Origin: W11650 sp963545585
GTDB lineage: Bacteria; Bacillota; Clostridia; Lachnospirales; Vallitaleaceae
Direction of reading: 5' to 3'
Assembly: GCA_963545585.1 (NCBI GenBank)
Contig: CAUUKX010000066.1
Span: forward strand, 1 to 12,277
Length of the DNA stretch: 12,277 nt
Positions 6,991-12,277 of the stretch are shown piece after piece. The position numbers and the translations under genes were made by a program. Within the stretch, counting starts at the first letter, position 1. The number at the start of each line of letters is the position of its first letter. The notes beneath the pieces were generated by a model. That model saw nothing but the letters and a program-made list of their open reading frames with translations, was not told the origin of the DNA and did no database searches.

Positions 6991-8334
6991 ATGGCATTTG
7001 AATCCTTATCGGAAAAGTTTCAATCCATATTTAAAAACTTAAGAGGCAAGGGCCGGCTGACCGAAGCCGACGTCAATGCCGCTATGCGCGAAGTCAAAAT
7101 GGCACTGCTGGAAGCGGATGTTAACTTCAAGGTGGTAAAGGACTTTGTTGCGGCGGTAAAAGAACGGGCGGTTGGCGAAGAAGTTATGAGCAGTCTTTCT
7201 CCCGGTCAGCAGGTGATTAAGATTGTTAATGAGGAAATGACCAAGCTGATGCAGTCTGAAAACTCAGGCTTAACCTTTGCCAAAGAAGCACCGACGATTT
7301 TTATGATGGTTGGTTTGCAGGGTAACGGTAAAACGACTTCGACCGCGAAGTTAGCAGGGCTTTTAAAAAAGCAGGGTAAAAAACCGCTGCTGGTTGCCTG
7401 CGATGTTTACCGGCCGGCGGCCGTCAAGCAGTTGCAGGTCGTCGGTGCGCAGCAAAAGGTCGATGTTTTTGAGATGGGAACGGAGGTCGATCCGGTTGAG
7501 ATTGCGGCGGCGGCGTTAGAGCATGCCAAAAAGAACCGCTATGATTTGATGATTGTCGATACGGCCGGGCGTTTACATATTGACGAGGAAATGATGCAGG
7601 AGTTGGTGCGGATTAAGGAGAAGCTAAATCCCCAGGAAATTCTGCTGACGATTGATGCGATGGCAGGTCAAGACGCGGTCAATGTGGCGGAACGTTTTCA
7701 TCAGCTGTTAGATATCACCGGCGTGATTTTGACCAAGATGGACGGCGACACCAGAGGCGGTGCGGCGTTGTCGGTCAAAGCGGTAACGCAAAGGCCGATT
7801 AAGTTTGTCGGCGTTGGCGAAAAGTTGTCGGATTTGGAAGTTTTTCATGCCGACCGCATGGCCTCGCGGATTTTAGGAATGGGCGATATTCTGACTTTAA
7901 TTGAAAAGGCCAGTGCCCATGTCGATGAAGAAAAAGCTAAGGAAATGGAGCGCAAGCTCCGCAAAGCCGAGTTTAATTTTGAAGATTTTCTGGATCAAAT
8001 GAAGCAAATGCGCAATATGGGGCCGTTAACCGACCTTTTGGCGATGCTGCCGGGCGTAGCGGGACAGCTGAAGGATATTGAAATAGATGAATCCGGGATT
8101 AGCCGGATGGAAGCGATTATTTTATCAATGACGCCGGAAGAACGGCGCGACCCGTCGCTCCTTAATCCGTCTCGAAAGCACCGGATTGCGAAAGGCTCCG
8201 GCAATCAGATTCAGGAGGTCAATCGCTTTATCAAACAATTTGAAGAAAGCAAGAAAATGATGAAGCAAATGTCCGGTATGATGAAGGGCGGCAAAAAGAA
8301 AAAGGGAATGTTTAATATGCCGTTTTTCAAATAA
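6991..8334 (+). CDS. ffh: Signal recognition particle protein Ffh (SRP54)
   Basis: This 447-residue GTPase binds SRP RNA and signal peptides of nascent membrane and secreted proteins and delivers ribosomes to the receptor FtsY at the membrane. The helical N domain (about 1-90) is followed by the G domain: P-loop GLQGNGKTTSTAKL (108-121), DVYRPAA (138-144), DTAGRLHIDEE (190-200), TKMDGDTRGGAA (248-259) and GVGEKLSDLEVF (274-285). The methionine-rich M domain follows (about 310-447), with SGISRMEAIILSMTPEERRDP and a MMKQMSGMMKGGKKKKGM tail. The P-loop carries N112 where S or A is common, a conservative variant. AAGGAG precedes the ATG. All parts are complete. The SRP RNA gene itself was not seen. 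Confidence 0.97.
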   Translation: MAFESLSEKFQSIFKNLRGKGRLTEADVNAAMREVKMALLEADVNFKVVKDFVAAVKERAVGEEVMSSLSPGQQVIKIVNEEMTKLMQSENSGLTFAKEAPTIFMMVGLQGNGKTTSTAKLAGLLKKQGKKPLLVACDVYRPAAVKQLQVVGAQQKVDVFEMGTEVDPVEIAAAALEHAKKNRYDLMIVDTAGRLHIDEEMMQELVRIKEKLNPQEILLTIDAMAGQDAVNVAERFHQLLDITGVILTKMDGDTRGGAALSVKAVTQRPIKFVGVGEKLSDLEVFHADRMASRILGMGDILTLIEKASAHVDEEKAKEMERKLRKAEFNFEDFLDQMKQMRNMGPLTDLLAMLPGVAGQLKDIEIDESGISRMEAIILSMTPEERRDPSLLNPSRKHRIAKGSGNQIQEVNRFIKQFEESKKMMKQMSGMMKGGKKKKGMFNMPFFK

Positions 8335-8373
8335 TGGCGGATCTGCCCCGGAATGTACATGTGCGCTTCAAGC

Positions 8374-8393
8374 CCCGAAGTTTTTCGGGTTTT
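8374..8393 (+). terminator. Weak hairpin and T-tract between ffh and rpsP
   Basis: CCCGAA (8374-8379) pairs with TTCGGG (8384-8389) around GTTT, followed by TTTT at 8390-8393. The six-pair stem and short T run suggest partial termination. With only 36 bases left before rpsP there is little room for a new promoter, so it would act as an attenuator within one transcript and not a full stop. Confidence 0.5.
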
Positions 8394-8429
8394 GGATAGA
8401 TAAAAATCAAAGAATAGGAGGTGAAAATA

Positions 8430-8675
8430 ATGGCAGTAAAGATGAGATTAAAGAGAATGGGTGCAAAAAAAGCTCCTTTTTATAGAATTGTAGTTGCAGA
8501 TTCTAGATCTCCTCGCGATGGCAAGTTTATCGAACAGGTGGGCTACTATGATCCGACCAAGAATCCTTCAGAATTTAAGATTGACGAAGAAGTTGCGAAG
8601 AAGTGGTTGTCAACCGGCGCGCAGCCTTCCGACACCGTTCGTAAATTACTGAAGATTGCAGGGATTGTTGACTAG
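8430..8675 (+). CDS. rpsP: 30S ribosomal protein bS16
   Basis: This 81-residue protein of the small ribosomal subunit is recognised by its start MAVKMRLKRMGAKKAPFYRIVVADSR, the RDGKFIEQVGYYDP segment (about 29-42) and the GAQPSDTVRKLL end. The length is the family norm. The true start is ATG 8430: AGGAGGTG (8417-8422 region) is its ribosome binding site. The in-frame GTG at 8421 is part of that binding site and would add only MKI. It lies 95 bases after ffh, an arrangement (ylxM-ffh-rpsP) common in Firmicutes. Confidence 0.97.
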   Translation: MAVKMRLKRMGAKKAPFYRIVVADSRSPRDGKFIEQVGYYDPTKNPSEFKIDEEVAKKWLSTGAQPSDTVRKLLKIAGIVD

Positions 8676-8701
8676 AAAACGAGTCAACGCAGGAGGAAAA
8701 A

Positions 8702-8929
8702 ATGAAAGAACTAGTTGAGTTGATTGCAAAATCACTGGTAGATGATCCGAACGCCGTGGAAGTTAATGAAGTGGAAGGCGAAAAGTCGACCATTATTGAA
8801 CTGAAAGTTGCTCAGGAAGATATGGGCAAGGTCATCGGCAAGCAGGGCCGGATTGCCAAAGCAATCCGCACGGTAGTAAAAGCCGCAGCGATTAAATCGG
8901 ATAAAAGAGTCGTAGTCGAGATTCTTTAA
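8702..8929 (+). CDS. khpA: KhpA, small KH-domain RNA-binding protein (YlqC)
   Basis: This 75-residue protein is a single KH domain with the signature loop IGKQGR (GKQG at 46-49) inside MGKVIGKQGRIAKAIRTVV (41-59). In Firmicutes KhpA pairs with KhpB (Jag) and binds many RNAs, affecting cell shape and division. It starts 26 bases after rpsP with GGAGG before the ATG, the usual rpsP-khpA order. In many relatives rimM, trmD and rplS follow; here an intrinsic terminator comes 6 bases after the stop and then accessory DNA begins. Confidence 0.95.
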   Translation: MKELVELIAKSLVDDPNAVEVNEVEGEKSTIIELKVAQEDMGKVIGKQGRIAKAIRTVVKAAAIKSDKRVVVEIL

Positions 8930-8935
8930 CAGTAG

Positions 8936-8974
8936 ACCGGCAGTCTTTGTGCAAACAAAGAAGCCGGTTTTTGT
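8936..8974 (+). terminator. Intrinsic terminator after khpA
   Basis: ACCGGC (8936-8941) pairs with GCCGGT (8963-8968), and an inner TCTTTGT/ACAAAGA arm (8944-8950 with 8955-8961) closes a GCAA tetraloop. The stem is followed by TTTTTGTTT. This ends the ylxM-ffh-rpsP-khpA transcript. Confidence 0.9.
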
Positions 8975-8980
8975 TTCCAG

Positions 8981-9115
8981 TTCAGGCAAGCAGGGGCTTA
9001 TGGTTGATATGCCGGGAGAGCTTGCTCTCCAAAGGCATAGCAACTATAAGCCCCTATTTGCGGAACGCATACACTCGTAATTCGCTGCAAGCGAATTACG
9101 AGTGGCTTGCCTGAA
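8981..9115. repeat. Palindromic repeat unit 1 of the GCTTGC array
   Basis: The unit is bounded by TTCAGGCAAGC (8981-8991) and its exact reverse complement GCTTGCCTGAA (9105-9115). Inside are two hairpins: a long one at 8992-9055 (AGGGGCTTAT/ATAAGCCCCT, then GTTG/CAAC, ATGCC/GGCAT and GGAGAG/CTCTCC around CTTG), and a perfect 15-base one at 9072-9104 (CACTCGTAATTCGCT/AGCGAATTACGAGTG around GCA). The whole would fold into a cross-shaped structure. It starts right after the khpA terminator. Confidence 0.85.
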
Positions 9116-9233
9116 TGGTAGAGAACGACAAAAGAGCTTGCTCTTCCTTGTCGTGGCATGGATAAATATCTATTTGCGGAACGCATACACCGATAATTCG
9201 CAGCAAGCGAATTATCGGTGTAGCTTGCCTGAA
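9116..9233. repeat. Palindromic repeat unit 2 of the GCTTGC array
   Basis: The unit repeats the layout of unit 1 with changed arms. Hairpin one (9125-9154) is ACGACAA-AAGAG/CTCTT-TTGTCGT around CTTG. The 20-base string TATTTGCGGAACGCATACAC at 9171-9190 is identical to 9055-9074 in unit 1. Hairpin two (9187-9221) is ACACCGATAATTCGC/GCGAATTATCGGTGT around AGCAA: the base of the arm differs from unit 1, but both arms changed together so pairing is kept. The unit ends in AGCTTGCCTGAA like unit 1. Confidence 0.85.
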
Positions 9234-9277
9234 CTGGAATGGCAGCAGATATTATAGATGATATGTCGGGAGAGCTT
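9234..9277. repeat. Broken third repeat unit at the island edge
   Basis: GATATGTCGGGAGAGCTT (9260-9277) matches 17 of 18 bases of unit 1 (9006-9023), then similarity stops at AGCTTA, inside what should be the GCTTGC apex. The returning arm CTCTCC is missing. AT-rich DNA starts at the next base, so this marks a junction. Confidence 0.65.
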
Positions 9278-9332
9278 AAATAAAGAGATATATATAAATT
9301 GGAAGTTGTATACAAGGAGAAAGAGGGATATC

Positions 9333-10010
9333 ATGAGAATATCTAGTTTTAATATTAATAAATTTTGTGGAGCCTATAGTTCCATAAATGGTGGATATTA
9401 TAATCCAAGAAATATTCCTTTTAAATTGCAAATAAAAAATATAGTTGATAATGTTTTGAGGGATATAGACGATATTATTTTTTTACAAGAGTTTATAGAG
9501 AATCAATATGTTGATGTTTTAAATCTTTTTAATAAAGAAAAATACACAATTTTTAGCAATAGCAATTATAAAAAGATTAAAAGCAGTGTTGTTGCAATGA
9601 CACTTAAAGGTAGTACTTGGGAAAAAGAAGATTTTCATCAAGAAATAGAGTTTTCTAATAAGATTATTGAAATGAGAATGAAGGATTTGAAAGTATTAAG
9701 TTTTCATAATACTGATGATAATATACAAAAGATTATAAACTCATATTTTCAAGAAAAAAATGTTGATATTATAATTGGGGATTTTAATAATATAAAATGG
9801 ATTGATACATTAAAAGAAGAAAAGATGGAATATAGGGATTTAGTTACAAACGAAATGATAACATATAAGCCAGCACAAACAGCAATTGATAGGGTGTTTA
9901 TAAAAAAAGAAATAGATTCTAAACTTATTGTTTTTAATGGAATAATAGAAACATTTGCTTCAGATCACAATCTATTATCATTTTTATTAAATTGGATAGG
10001 AAAAAAGTAA
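9333..10010 (+). CDS. Endonuclease/exonuclease/phosphatase (EEP) fold protein
   Basis: This 225-residue protein shows the ordered active-site motifs of the DNase I-like EEP superfamily: SFNIN (5-9), FLQEF with the metal-binding E53, SFHN (H125-N126), GDFNN with D150 and N152, AIDRVF (D186) and the terminal ASDHN with D211-H212. The metal- and phosphate-site residues appear intact, so it is likely an active phosphodiesterase; whether it cuts DNA, RNA, a lipid or a small nucleotide is unknown. At 225 residues it is compact for the family and has no signal peptide or membrane segment. ATG 9333 is chosen because GAGGG and AAGGAG lie just upstream; the frame is open to 9258 but that part runs through repeat DNA. 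Base composition is far more AT-rich than khpA or ffh (ATA, AAA and AGA codons dominate), a sign of transfer. It has no partner in the same transcript. Confidence 0.82.
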   Translation: MRISSFNINKFCGAYSSINGGYYNPRNIPFKLQIKNIVDNVLRDIDDIIFLQEFIENQYVDVLNLFNKEKYTIFSNSNYKKIKSSVVAMTLKGSTWEKEDFHQEIEFSNKIIEMRMKDLKVLSFHNTDDNIQKIINSYFQEKNVDIIIGDFNNIKWIDTLKEEKMEYRDLVTNEMITYKPAQTAIDRVFIKKEIDSKLIVFNGIIETFASDHNLLSFLLNWIGKK

Positions 10011-10032
10011 TATAGTAATTCATTTTAATAAT

Positions 10033-10043
10033 TTCCGGTTTAT
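10033..10043. repeat. 11-base direct repeat, left copy
   Basis: TTCCGGTTTAT lies 22 bases after the EEP stop and recurs exactly at 10891-10901, just after the GNAT stop. Both copies follow an AT-rich ATAA-type stretch. The pair brackets the structured element, the 34-codon ORF and the GNAT gene. Confidence 0.5.
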
Positions 10044-10054
10044 CATCCAGTTAC

Positions 10055-10192
10055 TCACCGTCAGACCAAATGCTTCGCTTGAAAGCATTCGCCGCGGGCC
10101 TTTTAGGACGTCGGATTTTGCTACGCAAAACCGACTGTCTGCTGGTGAAGCGCCGCAAAAGGAATATGCCCGCTGCGCGGCCGCATTCCTTT
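10055..10192. repeat. Three-armed palindromic intergenic element
   Basis: A GC-rich block stands between two AT-rich genes. TCACCGTCAGAC (10055-10066) pairs with GTCTGCTGGTGA (10137-10148) apart from one mismatch and one wobble pair. It encloses AATGCTT/AAGCATT (10069-10075, 10083-10089) and GTCGG-TTTTGC/GCAAAA-CCGAC (10110-10135, one bulged A). A third arm AAAGGAAT/ATTCCTTT (10158-10165, 10185-10192) contains CCGC/GCGG. The sequence differs from the 8981-9277 array. No ORF or terminator T-tract explains it. Confidence 0.7.
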
Positions 10193-10233
10193 ATGCTTGC
10201 GTGCTTCAGATTTCAAGTTGTAGAGGTAGAAGT

Positions 10234-10338
10234 ATGAACAAACAGGAGATGGCGGAGTATATAGTCGCTATATTTCAAAATTGTGAATTCCGACGAAATT
10301 CGGGAAAAAATGAATATCTTCAACTGCTGTGGAGGTGA
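10234..10338 (+). CDS. Short 34-residue ORF just upstream of the GNAT gene
   Basis: ATG 10234 is preceded by AGAGGTAGA, an acceptable ribosome binding site, and the frame encodes 34 residues (starting MNKQEMAEYIV, ending LQLLWR) to TGA 10336-10338. That stop lies 2 bases before the GNAT ATG, and the GGAGG of the GNAT gene is inside its last codons, so translation could be coupled. The composition is amphipathic and helix-like. It may be a leader peptide, a true small protein, or the surviving N-terminus of a larger gene. I do not recognise it. Confidence 0.4.
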   Translation: MNKQEMAEYIVAIFQNCEFRRNSGKNEYLQLLWR

Positions 10339-10340
10339 CT

Positions 10341-10886
10341 ATGAATTATACAAAAAATCTCATTTTAAAGAATGGAAAAAAGTGTTTGATTCGGAGTGCT
10401 GTCGGAGATGATGCACAGGAAGTTTTAAATATTTTTCTTCTAACTCACGAGCAAACAGATTTTTTGTCATCCTATCAAGATGAAACAACATTTGACGTAG
10501 CATTTGAGAAACAATTTTTGACGGAAAGAGCAAATTCAGATAAAGAAGTGTATCTTTGTTCTATTGTTGATGGACGTATTGTTGGAACTGCTGGTGTGAA
10601 TCAGAAAGGTCAGAACAAAATTAGACACCGTGCAGTTTTTGGAATAGCGATTGAAAAAGATTTCTGGGGGATTGGAATAGGTCGGGCTTTGACTATGTCT
10701 TGTATAGCGTGTGCAAAAAATGCAGGCTTTTCTCAACTGGAATTAGAGGTTGTAAGTGATAACAGTAATGCGATTGCTTTATACAAAAGCATAGGATTTG
10801 TTGAATTTGGACGCAATCCCAGAGGCTTTATTTCACGGTGCAAAGGTTGGCAGGAACTGGTTTCAATGAGATTGGAATTGAATTGA
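10341..10886 (+). CDS. GNAT-family N-acetyltransferase
   Basis: This 181-residue protein is a complete GNAT domain that transfers an acetyl group from acetyl-CoA to an amine. Visible marks: strand beta4/motif A AVFGIAIEKDFWGIGIGRAL (98-117) with the pyrophosphate-binding WGIGIGRA loop, motif B LELEVVSDNSNAIALYKSIGF (133-153) with N144 and Y148, and an N-terminal strand CLIRSAVGDDA (15-25) typical of RimJ/RimL- and PhnO-like members. The substrate may be a protein N-terminus, a polyamine or an antibiotic and cannot be read from sequence. ATG 10341 follows GGAGG at the right distance; the in-frame GTG 10329 is upstream of this binding site and is rejected. The gene is AT-richer than the core genes, though less extreme than the EEP gene. 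It sits between two copies of an 11-base repeat. Confidence 0.9.
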   Translation: MNYTKNLILKNGKKCLIRSAVGDDAQEVLNIFLLTHEQTDFLSSYQDETTFDVAFEKQFLTERANSDKEVYLCSIVDGRIVGTAGVNQKGQNKIRHRAVFGIAIEKDFWGIGIGRALTMSCIACAKNAGFSQLELEVVSDNSNAIALYKSIGFVEFGRNPRGFISRCKGWQELVSMRLELN

Positions 10887-10890
10887 TAAC

Positions 10891-10901
10891 TTCCGGTTTA
10901 T
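10891..10901. repeat. 11-base direct repeat, right copy
   Basis: TTCCGGTTTAT is an exact second copy of 10033-10043, placed just after the GNAT stop. See the left copy for context. No T-tract follows, so it does not look like a terminator. Confidence 0.5.
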
Positions 10902-10940
10902 AACAGGATCAACAAAATTTGAAGTTGAGGAGTAATACAT

Positions 10941-11531
10941 ATGTTGTTTGCAGATATTATGATGAATCATGAAGAACGGGAAATTGTCGGGCTTTGTAAA
11001 AAATTAGGTAAAAGTTGTTCTTTTACAAAAAATGCGGATATGTCTTCTTTGTGTGAACTTGCGTATTGGCTGTATATTTATGACTGCAAAGAAGAAGCAT
11101 TGAAAGTTTGCGAACATGTAAATATTGAGATTCCAGAGAAAATTAATTACAATGTGTGGGATTTTATTATTTGGATCTGGGGATTGGAAGCATATATTTA
11201 TAATGAAACCGGAAGAAAAGATGATAAAAATTTCAGAGTAGCTCAAATGAAAAAGGTTTGGTCTACACCGAAGCGGAACGATGAAACGGAAGAGGAAGCA
11301 TGGAGATTTTGTCAGAAGATTATGAACAGAAAAACTTTTGAATCCATATGTAATACAGCAAATATAGAACAAGCATCCGCTGTAAATGATAAGAAATCAG
11401 AAAATCATTATCGCTTAACCGCACTTTACAGTATGATCGGCTATGGAGTTACAGGCTTTTATCTAAATTTGGAAAATAATAAAGAAAAGCTGTCAGAAAA
11501 AATAAAGGAATACATTATGCTTTTAAGGTAA
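10941..11531 (+). CDS. Uncharacterised helical protein, possibly DUF6707-like
   Basis: This 196-residue cytoplasmic protein has no signal or membrane segment. The middle part (about 35-95) has helix-pair wording, SSLCELAYWLYIYDCKEEAL then a cysteine and VWDFIIWIWGLEAYIYNETG, reminiscent of TPR/HEAT-like repeats and, from memory, of DUF6707 proteins of gut Firmicutes; no search supports this. The C-terminal part (about 150-196) is again helical and lysine-rich. GAGGAG precedes the ATG. It follows the GNAT gene by 54 bases in the same AT-rich setting and is the last gene of the island. Proteins of this sort are often found in accessory clusters with immunity-type genes, but a role here is a guess. 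No catalytic motif was seen. Confidence 0.7.
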   Translation: MLFADIMMNHEEREIVGLCKKLGKSCSFTKNADMSSLCELAYWLYIYDCKEEALKVCEHVNIEIPEKINYNVWDFIIWIWGLEAYIYNETGRKDDKNFRVAQMKKVWSTPKRNDETEEEAWRFCQKIMNRKTFESICNTANIEQASAVNDKKSENHYRLTALYSMIGYGVTGFYLNLENNKEKLSEKIKEYIMLLR

Positions 11532-11589
11532 ATCCGAATTTACGAGCAGAGAACTTGTTTGAATATATGTAGGAAAGGCGGTAAAACCA

Positions 11590-12243
11590 TTGGCTAAGGA
11601 TTTTATTTGGCATGAATTATATGACTTGATGGAAGAGGACCGGTGTCCGGTTTGCGCGCTGATTGAAAAGCGGACGCAGCAGGCAATGGATCGCTTTTTG
11701 TTTGACAGCGTCAATGATCGGGGCTTGCGTCAAAAGATGGCCGCAGCGCATGGCTTTTGCAATTTTCATGCCCATCAGCTGCGGGAAATGGGCGACCCGC
11801 TGGCGCATGCCATTCTGTATACCGATTTTTTGGAGCAGCTTTCTGCTGAAATTGCAGCCGGTAAGCCCAAAAAACTACAGGTCTATTCCGGGCGGACGGA
11901 CTGCTTTTTTTGTGACAATGCCCGAACCGGTGAAACAAGCTATGTCGCGGTCATGGCCGAGGGTCTGGCGGATGAAGTTTTTGCCGCCAAATATGAGCAG
12001 GGCGGGCTGCTGTGTGCCGCTCATACGGCGCTATTGCTGGCCAAGTGCCGATGGAAACCGGCGCTGGCGGAGAAGTTGATCCGGATCAATCAAAAGAAAT
12101 ACCGACACATGGTAGAGGTGTTAGCGGAAATCAAGCGGAAAAACGACTATCAAAATCAGCATGAGCCGTGGACGGAAGAAGAAAAGCAGATGTGGAAAAA
12201 GGTTGTTTCGGTCATGAATGACGAAGCGGGAATCCGCAAATAG
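11590..12243 (+). CDS. DUF6062-like cysteine/histidine-rich protein
   Basis: This 217-residue protein has two similar halves, each with metal-site-like spacing: CPVC (C19, C22) with HGFCNFHAH (C57, H60, H62), then CFFC (C105, C108) with LCAAH (C142, H145). The internal duplication of CxxC followed by CxxH suggests two zinc or iron-sulfur centres. The wording HELYDLMEEDRCPVC and HGFCNFHAHQL matches DUF6062 as I recall it, a Clostridia family of unknown function. The only usable start is TTG 11590: an in-frame stop lies at 11560, no ATG occurs before residue 14, and AGGAAAGGCGG lies just upstream. Base composition returns to that of the core genes, so it probably marks the far side of the island. 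The C-terminal part is charged and helical (EIKRKNDYQNQHEPWTEEEK). Confidence 0.8.
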   Translation: MAKDFIWHELYDLMEEDRCPVCALIEKRTQQAMDRFLFDSVNDRGLRQKMAAAHGFCNFHAHQLREMGDPLAHAILYTDFLEQLSAEIAAGKPKKLQVYSGRTDCFFCDNARTGETSYVAVMAEGLADEVFAAKYEQGGLLCAAHTALLLAKCRWKPALAEKLIRINQKKYRHMVEVLAEIKRKNDYQNQHEPWTEEEKQMWKKVVSVMNDEAGIRK

Positions 12244-12252
12244 ATTCCCGCC

Positions 12253-12274
12253 GTTGAGTTATTAACTCAACTTT
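12253..12274 (+). terminator. Possible terminator after the DUF6062-like gene
   Basis: GTTGAGT (12253-12259) pairs with ACTCAAC (12265-12271) around TATTA, followed by TTT at 12272-12274. The window ends at 12277, so it cannot be seen whether a longer T run or stem follows. The stem is AT-rich and the T run very short. Confidence 0.4.
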
Positions 12275-12277
12275 CCC

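Noticed and set aside
8421..8429. GTG start for rpsP
   Set aside because: The GTG is part of the AGGAGGTG ribosome site of ATG 8430, and bS16 starts MAVKMRLKRMG-like.
8981..9233. CRISPR array
   Set aside because: Only two full units are present, with palindromic arms that differ between units and no regular short repeat-spacer alternation or cas genes.
8998..9315. 105-codon reading frame on the minus strand
   Set aside because: It runs through the palindromic repeats, its wording repeats with the repeat units, and it has no ribosome site.
9258..9332. N-terminal extension of the EEP protein
   Set aside because: The extension covers the repeat junction and lacks a ribosome site, while ATG 9333 has one and starts directly at the first EEP strand.
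11663..12079. 138-codon + strand frame inside the DUF6062-like gene
   Set aside because: It is a shadow of the real frame, with Trp/Arg/Met-rich wording typical of a shifted GC-richer gene.

Overview
The window looks like chromosome from a low-to-medium GC Firmicute, most likely of class Clostridia and Lachnospiraceae-like. Pointers are the paired glgC-glgD genes, the ylxM-ffh and rpsP-khpA order, strong AGGAGG-type ribosome binding sites, a DUF6062-like cysteine/histidine protein and a UPF0316 membrane protein. All convincing genes are on the + strand. The organism assignment is an inference from gene content; no rRNA or tRNA is present.

Region 1 (1-2643) holds the 3' end of a xylulokinase-type sugar kinase, purC (purine biosynthesis), a Cof-type HAD phosphatase and a UPF0316 membrane protein. 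They are closely spaced with no clear terminator between them. Region 2 (2644-5271) is a self-contained glycogen unit: a near-consensus promoter with an inverted repeat at the presumed start point, then glgC overlapping glgD by 8 bases, then a strong intrinsic terminator. Region 3 (5272-6350) is a small accessory insert with a short ORF that may have lost its 5' end and a protein whose C-terminal half resembles the DUF6892 type.

Region 4 (6401-8974) is a translation and protein-export block: a strong promoter with a palindrome in its spacer, a leader of about 150 nt, ylxM, ffh, a weak hairpin/T-tract, rpsP and khpA, ending in an intrinsic terminator. The rimM-trmD-rplS genes that often follow rpsP-khpA are not here.

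Region 5 (8975-11589) is an accessory island. It opens with a tandem array of GC-rich palindromic units built around the hexamer GCTTGC/GCAAGC. The third unit breaks off inside that hexamer, exactly where the DNA becomes very AT-rich. There follow an AT-rich endonuclease/exonuclease/phosphatase-fold protein with its catalytic residues intact, a second and different structured palindromic element, a 34-codon ORF placed just before a GNAT acetyltransferase, and a helical protein of a possible DUF6707-like type. Region 6 (11590-12277) returns to core-like composition with a DUF6062-like protein and a possible terminator at the window edge.

The most interesting part is 8975-11589, where repeats and cargo genes of different composition meet. 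I see no proof of a new system. The best candidates are the GCTTGC palindrome array as an insertion landing site and the EEP/GNAT/helical-protein cargo.
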